Shown here one piece after another: positions 26,768 through 33,750 of a stretch of 43,787 nt of DNA; within the stretch, counting starts at the first letter, position 1; every line of letters starts with the position of its first letter. This stretch comes from Deltaproteobacteria bacterium (GTDB taxonomy: Bacteria; Desulfobacterota; DSM-4660; Desulfatiglandales; Desulfatiglandaceae): the NCBI GenBank assembly GCA_019308785.1, contig JAFDHL010000032.1, positions 1-43,787 on the forward strand, read 5' to 3'. A program made the translations under genes and the position numbers. The notes beneath the pieces are model-generated. The model had not been told where the DNA came from. It was given only the letters and a program-made list of their open reading frames with translations, and made no database searches.

Positions 26768-26800
26768 CCCAGGGTTTTCGGAATGTTAGAGATATTTGAT

Positions 26801-26829
26801 TTGACTTTATTTTTTTGTATATATATACA
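26801..26829 (+). promoter_or_regulatory. Promoter of the Cys/Arg-rich peptide gene
   Basis: TTGACT (26801-26806) and TATACA (26824-26829) are separated by 17 bases in an AT-rich gap that includes a run of alternating TA. This is the only clear sigma-70-like pair before the peptide gene. A separate TATAAT stands at 27299-27304, just before the radical SAM gene, but no matching -35 was found. Confidence 0.55.
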
Positions 26830-26874
26830 TTTATTTAGATTGCCAGTTAAAAATGTTCCAAATGGAGGGGAAAG

Positions 26875-27204
26875 ATGAAAAAGCATGATAAAGATCCTGA
26901 CCCTCAAAAAACGGAGAAGAGAGAAGACAGGCCCGATGAGCAGAGGCGCGAATTCATCAAAAAGCTGGCCTGGGTAACTCCTGTGGTTACAACCCTTCTG
27001 ATCACGCATGATTTTTCCACTCCCGATTCTACCAAGGCGCAGCCGGTGTGTGTCAGACAATGTGCATGTCGCAGGGAATCCCCGTGCAGGACGGTCCAGC
27101 CGTGTCGGAGACAGTGTTGTGTGCAGACTATCCAGCCGTGTAGAAGACAGCCATGCAGGCGAGAGCCATGTCGCGTAGAGCCAGTATGCGTTCGGCAATG
27201 TTAA
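26875..27204 (+). CDS. Tat-like Cys/Arg-rich peptide, candidate modified-peptide precursor
   Basis: A 109-residue protein in three parts. Residues 1-23 are highly charged. Residues 24-43 resemble a twin-arginine signal: QRREFIKK then the hydrophobic LAWVTPVVTTLLI, with TKAQP at 53-57 as a possible cleavage area. Residues 59-109 hold 12 Cys and 12 Arg, arranged as repeats (QPCRRQ twice, CRREPCR), and both ends read VCVRQC. A strong ribosome-binding site (GGAGGGG) precedes the ATG. It sits directly before a radical SAM/PqqD gene, so it is a good candidate substrate of a peptide-modifying system. It could instead be a metal-binding or disulfide-rich exported protein. No named family was recognised. 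Confidence 0.75.
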   Translation: MKKHDKDPDPQKTEKREDRPDEQRREFIKKLAWVTPVVTTLLITHDFSTPDSTKAQPVCVRQCACRRESPCRTVQPCRRQCCVQTIQPCRRQPCRREPCRVEPVCVRQC

Positions 27205-27306
27205 CAATAATAGTGAAATAGCCTGCCTTTGTTGCCTTTATTCAATCACTTAGGCACAAGGACATCCCCGCATCTTCCCGTCAGTTTAATACTATTTCTA
27301 TAATAC

Positions 27307-28914
27307 ATGATGCCAGATCCGGCCCAAAATACAACTATGAAATACCATGACCTGGATAAGAAATTTCTGGTTCTTAAAAAAGATTCATTTTTTGTCCCTG
27401 GCCCGAAAAGAGGGGCGATTTATGATATCAGCGCCCACAGGCTCTATCATCTTGAGGAAAGACTGGCCGGCATTTTAAAACGATCATTAGAAGGGCTTAG
27501 CGTGAAAGATGCCTTCACTAAAGTGGGAATTGCTCGTGAAGATGAAGCGAAAATAACTCTTGAAATGCTTCTCAATATGAGCTGTATTTCAATGGAGGCA
27601 AAGGCTATGGCCTTTCCTGATGTCAAGATAGAAAAGTCTCCTGTAAAACCAAGGGTGGCGTGGCTTGAACCCACAGACAGGTGTAATCTTTTTTGTGTGC
27701 ACTGTTATGCGGAAAGCCGTCTTGGACGGAAGGATGAAGAGCTTTCCACAGAAAGATGGTTTTCGATCATAGATGAACTTGAAGAGATCGGTGTGGAGCA
27801 AATCGTTGTTACCGGTGGCGAGCCGCTTTTAAGGAATGATTTGCTTGAAATCCTGAGACGTATTTTAAGCAAGGAAGGGCTCCAGTATATTCAAATACTG
27901 ACCAACGCGAGTCTCTTTGCCCCTTCCCCCCTGTTAGATTTTATTGCTGAGAAACAGGTTGGTGTTGGGATTTCTTTTTATTCACACAGACCGGAGGTTC
28001 ATGACCAGGTAACCCGGACTCCCGGAAGCTGGGAGAAGACTGTAAATGGCATTAGGCTCCTGGTGGACAAGGGCATTAGTCCTGCTGCCAATATTGTGCT
28101 TACAAAAATTAACGAAAGAGATGAAAATGATACCAGGAAGTTCCTTGTTTCACTTGGGCTTGAGAACGAAAATATTATCAGCAATGTTGTCCTTCCCACC
28201 GGCAGGGGCTGTCACAGTGATTACCAGATAAAGAATTACGATTATTTCATTAGAAAGAGTTATGCCTTTGATAATTGTTTTGGACCCGGTGGGTGGAAGG
28301 ATTATCAGGGGACCTGCTGGCGGGGGAAATTTACCATCAAATCGAATGGAAAATTGAGCCCCTGTACCATGTGCCGAGAGATAGAGCTGGGAGACATCCG
28401 TCACAACAGCTTGAAAAAACTAATAGAAGAGGGGGCCTTTGATACTGTCTGGGATATTGACTTTGATTCCACCAAGGGGTGTTCTGAATGTGAATTGCGC
28501 TATGCCTGTTCAGATTGCCGTGCCTTGACCTATGCATTTACAGGGGATCTTTATGCCAAAGACCCCACCTGTCCGTATGATCCTCACACCGGCAATCCCG
28601 CAGACCTGTTTTTTCCTCCTTTGTTTCGTTCACCATCTTTTTCTCTGAAAGCCAAGCCAAAAAGAAGAGAAGATATTGTACACAGCCGGGTAGGAGAAGA
28701 ACTGGTTCTGTCCAACAGGGAAGAGGGAATACACCATAACCTGAATGCTGTGGCAGGAGAAGTGTGGGCTCTTCTTGATGGTGAGCATTCCCTTGAGACG
28801 GTTGTAGATGTCATCGGGCAACGGTTCGACAGAGAGCGGTCACTCCTTGAAAAAGACATTATTCAGCTTGCAGAACAGTTTGCCCGGCTCGGATTGTTGG
28901 AACATGGCCTATAG
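27307..28914 (+). CDS. Radical SAM/SPASM peptide-modifying enzyme with terminal PqqD-like domain
   Basis: A 535-residue fusion. Residues ~15-95 form a small winged-helix-like region (SAHRLYHLEERLAGILKRS), possibly a peptide recognition element. The radical SAM core has the cluster motif CNLFCVHC (C126, C130, C133) and VVTGGEPL (GGEP 170-173). A SPASM-type region follows with Cys in TCWRGKF, LSPCTMCREI and GCSECELRYACSDC, fit for one or two auxiliary iron-sulfur clusters. The C-terminal ~85 residues (HHNLNAVAGEVWALLDGEHS) are PqqD-like. Such enzymes crosslink or alter ribosomal peptides; the Cys-rich peptide gene just upstream is the likely substrate. Start choice among ATG 27307, 27310 and 27337 is uncertain as no good ribosome-binding site is seen. 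It overlaps the kinase gene by 11 bases. Confidence 0.9.
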   Translation: MMPDPAQNTTMKYHDLDKKFLVLKKDSFFVPGPKRGAIYDISAHRLYHLEERLAGILKRSLEGLSVKDAFTKVGIAREDEAKITLEMLLNMSCISMEAKAMAFPDVKIEKSPVKPRVAWLEPTDRCNLFCVHCYAESRLGRKDEELSTERWFSIIDELEEIGVEQIVVTGGEPLLRNDLLEILRRILSKEGLQYIQILTNASLFAPSPLLDFIAEKQVGVGISFYSHRPEVHDQVTRTPGSWEKTVNGIRLLVDKGISPAANIVLTKINERDENDTRKFLVSLGLENENIISNVVLPTGRGCHSDYQIKNYDYFIRKSYAFDNCFGPGGWKDYQGTCWRGKFTIKSNGKLSPCTMCREIELGDIRHNSLKKLIEEGAFDTVWDIDFDSTKGCSECELRYACSDCRALTYAFTGDLYAKDPTCPYDPHTGNPADLFFPPLFRSPSFSLKAKPKRREDIVHSRVGEELVLSNREEGIHHNLNAVAGEVWALLDGEHSLETVVDVIGQRFDRERSLLEKDIIQLAEQFARLGLLEHGL

Positions 28915-29734
28915 CTTTTCCCTCAGATATCTTGACACATCTCTGGTCTTTAAGTCCGCCAAGGCCGCCCCAATCGATCATATCTCCTTTATTTACGGAA
29001 AGATGCAAGAAAATTCGCCGTCCGAAAAAAGGAAGGTTTATACGATAAAAAAAGGGATTAGGGGCTACAGCCTCATCCATAATAAAAATCGTATGTTCAG
29101 GAATTTCGGCCTTGATACAGCCATAGAAAATATTGAGATTTCAATTGAAATGACGGTGGTATCTGAAAATCCTGGAGTCGTGTTTTTTCATGCAGGTACG
29201 GTTTCAGATATGGAGGGCAATATTTCCCTGATTGCCGCTGAAAGCGGCGAGGGAAAGACAACCCTTTGCGCCATGTTGGCGCAGAGGGGACTCTTTTCGG
29301 AGGGCGATGAACTTGTAGGTATTTCCCCTGAAATGCCTCTCAGGCCAATTCCCTTTAAAAAGGCATTGAAGGTGAGAAAAGAGAGTTTGCCTTTTCTAAT
29401 GGAAAGTGGAAAGAGGCTTATTATAGAAACAGAAAAACGTGGCGAAAGCAATTTGATATATTGGTTGCCGGATAATATCGCCGATACGGTTCCAGAAACT
29501 AATAAGGAGATTCGGAGGGTTTTTTTCCTGCGCTTTTCTCTCGAAGGACCAAATAGCGTTTCGCATGTATCAGCGCAGGAAGCGATAAAGAGACTTGCAG
29601 ACGCATGTCATGATTTTTCAGAGAAGAGATCGTTGGCTATGGGGACTATACTCTTTATCGTCAATCAAGCAGAGATAATTGAGATCGCTTACAATCACCC
29701 GGACTATGCCGTTTCATGTATCCAGGATGTTTAA
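28904..29734 (+). CDS. HPr-kinase-like protein (HprK-related kinase A type)
   Basis: A 276-residue protein with a P-loop, AAESGEGKTTLCAML (about residues 112-126), placed as in the C-terminal kinase domain of HPr kinase, followed by FSEGDELVGIS, whose acidic residues resemble the HprK second motif. HprK-related kinases that travel with PqqD-like proteins and nucleotidyltransferases are a known but biochemically uncharacterised group, and this gene keeps that company. ATG 28904 is chosen, giving an 11-base overlap with the radical SAM gene, so the two are coupled. Its stop shares TTAA with the stop of the convergent methyltransferase gene. It probably phosphorylates a protein, peptide or small molecule; the target is unknown. 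Confidence 0.8.
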   Translation: MAYSFSLRYLDTSLVFKSAKAAPIDHISFIYGKMQENSPSEKRKVYTIKKGIRGYSLIHNKNRMFRNFGLDTAIENIEISIEMTVVSENPGVVFFHAGTVSDMEGNISLIAAESGEGKTTLCAMLAQRGLFSEGDELVGISPEMPLRPIPFKKALKVRKESLPFLMESGKRLIIETEKRGESNLIYWLPDNIADTVPETNKEIRRVFFLRFSLEGPNSVSHVSAQEAIKRLADACHDFSEKRSLAMGTILFIVNQAEIIEIAYNHPDYAVSCIQDV

Positions 29735-31122
29735 GGTTTTTTTCTTAATATGAGGGCATGAAATACAGACGGACTACCCTGGGAGCCTGCCTGTTTTAGT
29801 GAACTGAATCGTAGATTGTAGATATGGGGATAGAGATCACCTAAGGCTTGTTTCAACATTTCAGGCGTAAAGGCTAATATGGGGAGGGGATCCTGGCTGA
29901 GATGAGATAAAAGGCTTTGATTCAGGATTGTCAGGGACATCCTTTCAAGCGTTGTTACATCAAGGTCCATGTCGAAAAAGTCAGCCATTTTTTCTAACCT
30001 GACATCAAATCCGATTCTGATTGCAATTTCCTCGAGATGGCCAAAGTGGATGGCATATTCCGTGTGATCAGGGAGATGGACCGCTACAGGGTATCTCCAT
30101 GGGCTTCCATACTCGGTGATAAGCGCAAATCCTCCTGGAGTTAGCAGGAGATGGATATGTTCTAAAAGTTGCCAGGCACCGAGGTTTACCAGAAACTCGG
30201 GGAAGGCATCCTTCACCGTAACATCAAAATCATTAATGTATTTGAGGGCCGGAATTGCTTCTGCGGGAATTTCGTGGCCGGTGTTCCTGTTCATCCATTC
30301 CTTTTTCACAAATACAGAGGGAAGATCGGCAATCATCTCATTGGCGATAATGAGGGAAAATTTTCCTGCGATAAATGGCGGAGCTAATGCATCACCCAAT
30401 ACCTGTGCGATTGTATTTGAATACATCCGTGTATATTCCTTCTGGCCTTCTAATAATACCGGGGAGAGTTCCAGGAGGACGTAATAGAGGTTTTGAAAGA
30501 CAATAGATTGATTCTGATGGAGGTAGCCTAAGAAATCTCTTGCCACAAAGCCTGTTCCACCACCAATCTCAAGAATGTTTGTGCATTTTTCCATAATTTC
30601 CATTTCACAGAATTTTTCTGCCAGCCTTGCCCCGTATGAAAGTCCTCTCAGAGCTGGATGAGGCTGCTGGTATACATGGGAAATGGTTGTTTCGTGGGAT
30701 TCGAATTGCTCGATGGCATCGGTGATTTGTCCTGTGTGGTATTCGTGTAACAGTCCCGTATTATCAATGAATTCGTGAGCAGAATCCCGTTCGCTGAGGA
30801 TCTCCATGGCGATCTCCATATGAGGAGTCGGGGATGGATGCTTTTCAGTATCTTCGATGAACTGGAGGAAAAGGTCTGGTTCCTTTGAAAACTTGTCTGA
30901 AGTGGACTTCACCTGTGTTTGGTCCATATTCAGTTTAGCGGCAATATCGGTTAACGTAATCTCGCCCTGACAGAGGGTTAAAATACGCGCCTCATCATCT
31001 GTTATCTCTCTGATAGTTGGTTTGTTTTCCTCAGGGGGACCCGCTAAGAAAGGTTTTTTTCCGGGAGAGTAATACAGGATCATGCAGGGAAGGAGGATAG
31101 GCTGTCGGTTCATGACAGTCAC
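29731..31122 (-). CDS. MidA/NDUFAF7-like methyltransferase with N-terminal winged-helix-like extension
   Basis: A 463-residue protein. The first ~95 residues carry a helix-turn-helix-like pattern (DDEARILTLCQGEITLTDIAAKL), which may be a peptide- or partner-binding module. The methyltransferase part has motif I NILEIGGGTGFVARDFL (about 182-198), YYVLLELSPVLLEGQ (acidic strand end about 218) and LIIANEMIADLPSV (about 257-270), matching the SAM-MT family that includes MidA and the arginine methyltransferase NDUFAF7. Translation starts at GTG in a GTGA overlap with the PqqD gene. A protein-arginine methyltransferase relative next to a peptide with 12 Arg is notable. The family call is moderate; target is inference. 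Confidence 0.75.
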   Translation of the reverse strand: MTVMNRQPILLPCMILYYSPGKKPFLAGPPEENKPTIREITDDEARILTLCQGEITLTDIAAKLNMDQTQVKSTSDKFSKEPDLFLQFIEDTEKHPSPTPHMEIAMEILSERDSAHEFIDNTGLLHEYHTGQITDAIEQFESHETTISHVYQQPHPALRGLSYGARLAEKFCEMEIMEKCTNILEIGGGTGFVARDFLGYLHQNQSIVFQNLYYVLLELSPVLLEGQKEYTRMYSNTIAQVLGDALAPPFIAGKFSLIIANEMIADLPSVFVKKEWMNRNTGHEIPAEAIPALKYINDFDVTVKDAFPEFLVNLGAWQLLEHIHLLLTPGGFALITEYGSPWRYPVAVHLPDHTEYAIHFGHLEEIAIRIGFDVRLEKMADFFDMDLDVTTLERMSLTILNQSLLSHLSQDPLPILAFTPEMLKQALGDLYPHIYNLRFSSLKQAGSQGSPSVFHALILRKKP

Positions 31123-31439
31123 TCAGCGAGACTTGCAGCAGGTGTTAGTGTCAGCAGGTCTTGATCCCGCAATTGGAGCAGGAGGGCAATAAAATCTTGT
31201 TTTATAAGGTCTGCTTCGGAATCAAAATGCCCTATGAGTTCATCGAGAATATCACGACATCTGCGTTTTCCATCAATCCTTTCCCAGATGAAGGAGGCAG
31301 TTGGATTTAGAACCCAGAGTTTTTCTTCCGCCTCTTTCCGGGTATCACGTCTTACAAGATAGTCTTCATCTTTCACCCTGCGGACCATGATTGATTCATC
31401 TTTAAAGGGTATGGCATTCATGTCCAGATCAGTTGACAT
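31119..31439 (-). CDS. PqqD-family peptide-binding protein
   Basis: A 106-residue stand-alone PqqD-like protein: EKLWVLNPTASFIWERIDGKRRCRDILDEL is the typical pattern in which a short beta-region leads to the NxTAxxIW helix. PqqD proteins bind the leader of a precursor peptide and present it to a radical SAM enzyme. It resembles the group found beside HprK-related kinases. It is encoded on the minus strand, coupled to the methyltransferase by a GTGA overlap, and diverges from the nucleotidyltransferase gene across 154 bases. Together with the PqqD-like tail of the radical SAM protein, the island thus has two PqqD modules. Confidence 0.88.
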   Translation of the reverse strand: MSTDLDMNAIPFKDESIMVRRVKDEDYLVRRDTRKEAEEKLWVLNPTASFIWERIDGKRRCRDILDELIGHFDSEADLIKQDFIALLLQLRDQDLLTLTPAASLAE

Positions 31440-31593
31440 TATAGAAAGTCTCCAGAAAGTTTTAATGAAACAGGGTATTACTTATTATCAAAAATTAACA
31501 ACAGGCACAAGTATCAAATGAGACGAAAAGCAATATACCGCATTATCCGCGAATAATGGAAAAAGAATTTTGAATTGATTTATTCTTGGTTCA

Positions 31594-32823
31594 ATGATAG
31601 TTCCAAATTTTGTTATTTCCTTCCAAGATGAACTCATAATGATCGTTAATCAAAATATGAATCTGACAAGAGAAGAAAAGTTATTGAGACTGATTGCCGC
31701 GCAGAGGCTGGAAAGCACGCAAGCTGCAGCCATAAGGCGTGAGGTCAATAATGGGCTTGAGTGGTACAGGCTTATCAATATCGCGTTATATAATGGACTG
31801 GCCTCTTTATTGTACCGGCACTTAAAAGACCTTGAGCTGTTTCCACTTGCCCCGGAATGGTTTGAGGAAGCCCTTGAGAAGGTCTATAACAAAACAGTCT
31901 TTCATAATTTGAGGATACTTAGGTTCCTCAATGATCTGGGTCAAATTCTCAAGAAGGAGAATATTCCGGTAATTATTCTCCAGGGCGCGGCCCTGTTAAT
32001 GTCTGTTTACGATGATCCTGGTGTTCGCCCCATGGAAGATATAGATTTGATGGTCAGGCCGGATCATAGAAGGAGGCTTCAGCGGATTTTTCAAGAGATG
32101 GGATTTTCGTCTGATTCCATCTACCCTGATACATACAGGAAAGGGATTATCTATATTGATATCCATGTTGATATACTCTCAAGCGAACGTATCCATGCAA
32201 GAAAATGGGTTATGAATACAGGGCCTGAAGATATCTGGAACTCGGCGCTTCCATTGATGGATAAATCAATACCCCTTTACAGGCTTACCCCGTTTGATAA
32301 CCTGATTGCCCTTTCCAATCACCTGTTAAAACATAATCTTGAACGCCTGAAATGGTTTATGGACATACGGGAGATTATACTGGCTGAATCCGGCACATTC
32401 GACTGGGACAGATTTGTCTTTCGCTGCAGGGAAAGCGGGAGCGACCGCTGTGTTCTCTATATATTGCTGCTGGCAAGACGTCTTTTGGGTTTGGAAGTGC
32501 CTGAGATAATTTTTGACAGCTTTGGAAGAAAGAGGCTTTCTTCTATTGAAAAAACGATTCTAAGACTGCGGCTTAAAAATAAAGATGTGGGGCGACTGTT
32601 CCAGGTCTTATGGCTTTTTCAAATTAATAAGAAAAGTGAACAATTTCGATTTATTATTGAGAATATCTTTCCAAGGAAGGAAATTATGAATCAGATTTTT
32701 GTGTCCTCTCCTCGCGTGCCTCCCAGCTATACGCTTAGATTTTTCAATATCCTCTCACATGGGCTTTATGACATTTTCTCAGCTTTCCGCCATATCATTT
32801 TCAGCAGGCTCCCGCGGTTATGA
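31594..32823 (+). CDS. Nucleotidyltransferase-fold protein (NTP_transf_5 type)
   Basis: A 409-residue protein with a nucleotidyltransferase-like core of the uncharacterised NTP_transf_5 family. Key strands are IPVIILQGAALLMSVYDDPG and RPMEDIDLMVRPDHRRRL (about 127-160), with the paired acidic residues of the active site in EDIDLMV, and IYIDIHVDIL further on. The C-terminal 200 residues are helical, with ALSNHLLKHNLERLKWFMDI typical of the family. Members occur with HprK-related kinases and PqqD proteins in peptide-modification and exopolysaccharide loci, as here. The start is uncertain: ATG 31594 is given, but ATG 31639 (MIVNQNMN) is equally possible. Possible role: nucleotidyl transfer to a peptide or sugar; no evidence from sequence decides. 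Confidence 0.85.
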   Translation: MIVPNFVISFQDELIMIVNQNMNLTREEKLLRLIAAQRLESTQAAAIRREVNNGLEWYRLINIALYNGLASLLYRHLKDLELFPLAPEWFEEALEKVYNKTVFHNLRILRFLNDLGQILKKENIPVIILQGAALLMSVYDDPGVRPMEDIDLMVRPDHRRRLQRIFQEMGFSSDSIYPDTYRKGIIYIDIHVDILSSERIHARKWVMNTGPEDIWNSALPLMDKSIPLYRLTPFDNLIALSNHLLKHNLERLKWFMDIREIILAESGTFDWDRFVFRCRESGSDRCVLYILLLARRLLGLEVPEIIFDSFGRKRLSSIEKTILRLRLKNKDVGRLFQVLWLFQINKKSEQFRFIIENIFPRKEIMNQIFVSSPRVPPSYTLRFFNILSHGLYDIFSAFRHIIFSRLPRL

Positions 32824-33210
32824 AAGACACTGAATACTTACTAATGAGGTCATATACACACGGTATAAATCATACCTGATAATCGGGTCATAGCTACTGG
32901 CCAAGTGGCGCAAAGCGCAAGGTACAAGGCGCAGGGTAGGTATTTTGTTCTATTTATCTGAAAATCTATTATGAATCGGAAGTGTGCGCCAGGCGTAAGA
33001 TCCTGATTATGAACTCAGTCAGCCTCTTAGCCTGAAGAGGGCTTCTATTGCCTCCAGTTTATGCTCTTTTGAAGGATTGGAATCGAGGCATTTCAGAAGC
33101 TGCGATATTAATTTTAAAAAAATTTTCATGTTTTGCTGAAAGAAAAAATGTCCGCTCTGCTCAATTAGCTTAATTAATATGGAAACATAAAAATATAATG
33201 GAGTTATATC
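32824..33210. other. Intergenic region with a low-complexity GCGCAAGG repeat
   Basis: A 387-base gap. Positions about 32908-32937 hold a degenerate repeat of GGCGCAAAGCGCAAGG and ACAAGGCGCAGGG, a type of short dispersed repeat and not a tRNA (no cloverleaf could be drawn). A minus-strand stretch of 36 codons at 33019-33129 reads like a helix-rich protein fragment but has no ribosome-binding site. TATAAT at 33194-33199 lies just before trmO, with GGAG overlapping the expected start of transcription, so it is a doubtful promoter. Confidence 0.45.
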
Positions 33211-33696
33211 ATGACAGACATAAAATACAGTCCAATTGGAGTCATACACTCTCCGTTTGAAAGGCCAAACGGGACACCCATACAGCCCGCAGGTGCCAAG
33301 GGAATCAATGGAAGCGTAGAAGTCTTCCCTCAATATACTGAAGGCTTAAAGGATGTTGAGGGGTTTTCCCACATTATCCTTATATATCACTTTCATCTAT
33401 CCGGAGAATCCTCCTTAACGGCAAAGCCGTATATGGATACTGAATCGCATGGGGTATTTGCAATGCGAGGCCCGAGCAGACCGAATTCAATAGGCATTTC
33501 TGTGGTACGACTTGTAAAGGTTGAAGAGAACATACTCCGTATCGAGGATGTGGATATTGTAGACGGAACCCCTCTTCTGGATATCAAGCCTTATGTGCCG
33601 GAATTCGACATAAGAGACGTTGAGAACATTGGGTGGCTTGAGAAAAAAGTGCATAGACTTTCAGAATCGAAAGATGATGGGAGATTCAGGAAATGA
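33211..33696 (+). CDS. trmO: tRNA (N6-threonylcarbamoyladenosine37-N6)-methyltransferase TrmO
   Basis: A 161-residue protein of the TrmO (older names TsaA, UPF0066) family. It shows the N-terminal PIGVIHSPFERPNGTPIQP, the core GSVEVFPQYTEGLKDVEGFSHIILIYHF, the SAM-binding GVFAMRGPSRPNSIGISVVRL and the C-terminal DGTPLLDIKPYVPEFD. The enzyme methylates the t6A base at position 37 of certain tRNAs. The length and all signature segments are normal. It stands alone, and no functional link to the neighbouring cluster is evident. GGAG lies 8 bases before the ATG. Confidence 0.92.
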   Translation: MTDIKYSPIGVIHSPFERPNGTPIQPAGAKGINGSVEVFPQYTEGLKDVEGFSHIILIYHFHLSGESSLTAKPYMDTESHGVFAMRGPSRPNSIGISVVRLVKVEENILRIEDVDIVDGTPLLDIKPYVPEFDIRDVENIGWLEKKVHRLSESKDDGRFRK

Positions 33697-33750
33697 GAAA
33701 TGGGGGACACCCCATGCAATGAACAGAGATTGAGGTGCGGGCAATCTCCA

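Noticed and set aside
26764-27207. Minus-strand frame of 147 residues opposite the Cys/Arg-rich peptide
   Set aside because: Its repeats mirror those of the plus-strand gene, while the plus frame has a strong ribosome-binding site and a sensible signal.
32900-32945. Possible tRNA-like sequence after the nucleotidyltransferase gene
   Set aside because: No acceptor stem or cloverleaf pairing could be formed; it is a short GCGCAAGG-type repeat.
33019-33129. Minus-strand 36-codon reading frame before trmO
   Set aside because: No ribosome-binding site and no recognised family; described only as part of the intergenic region.
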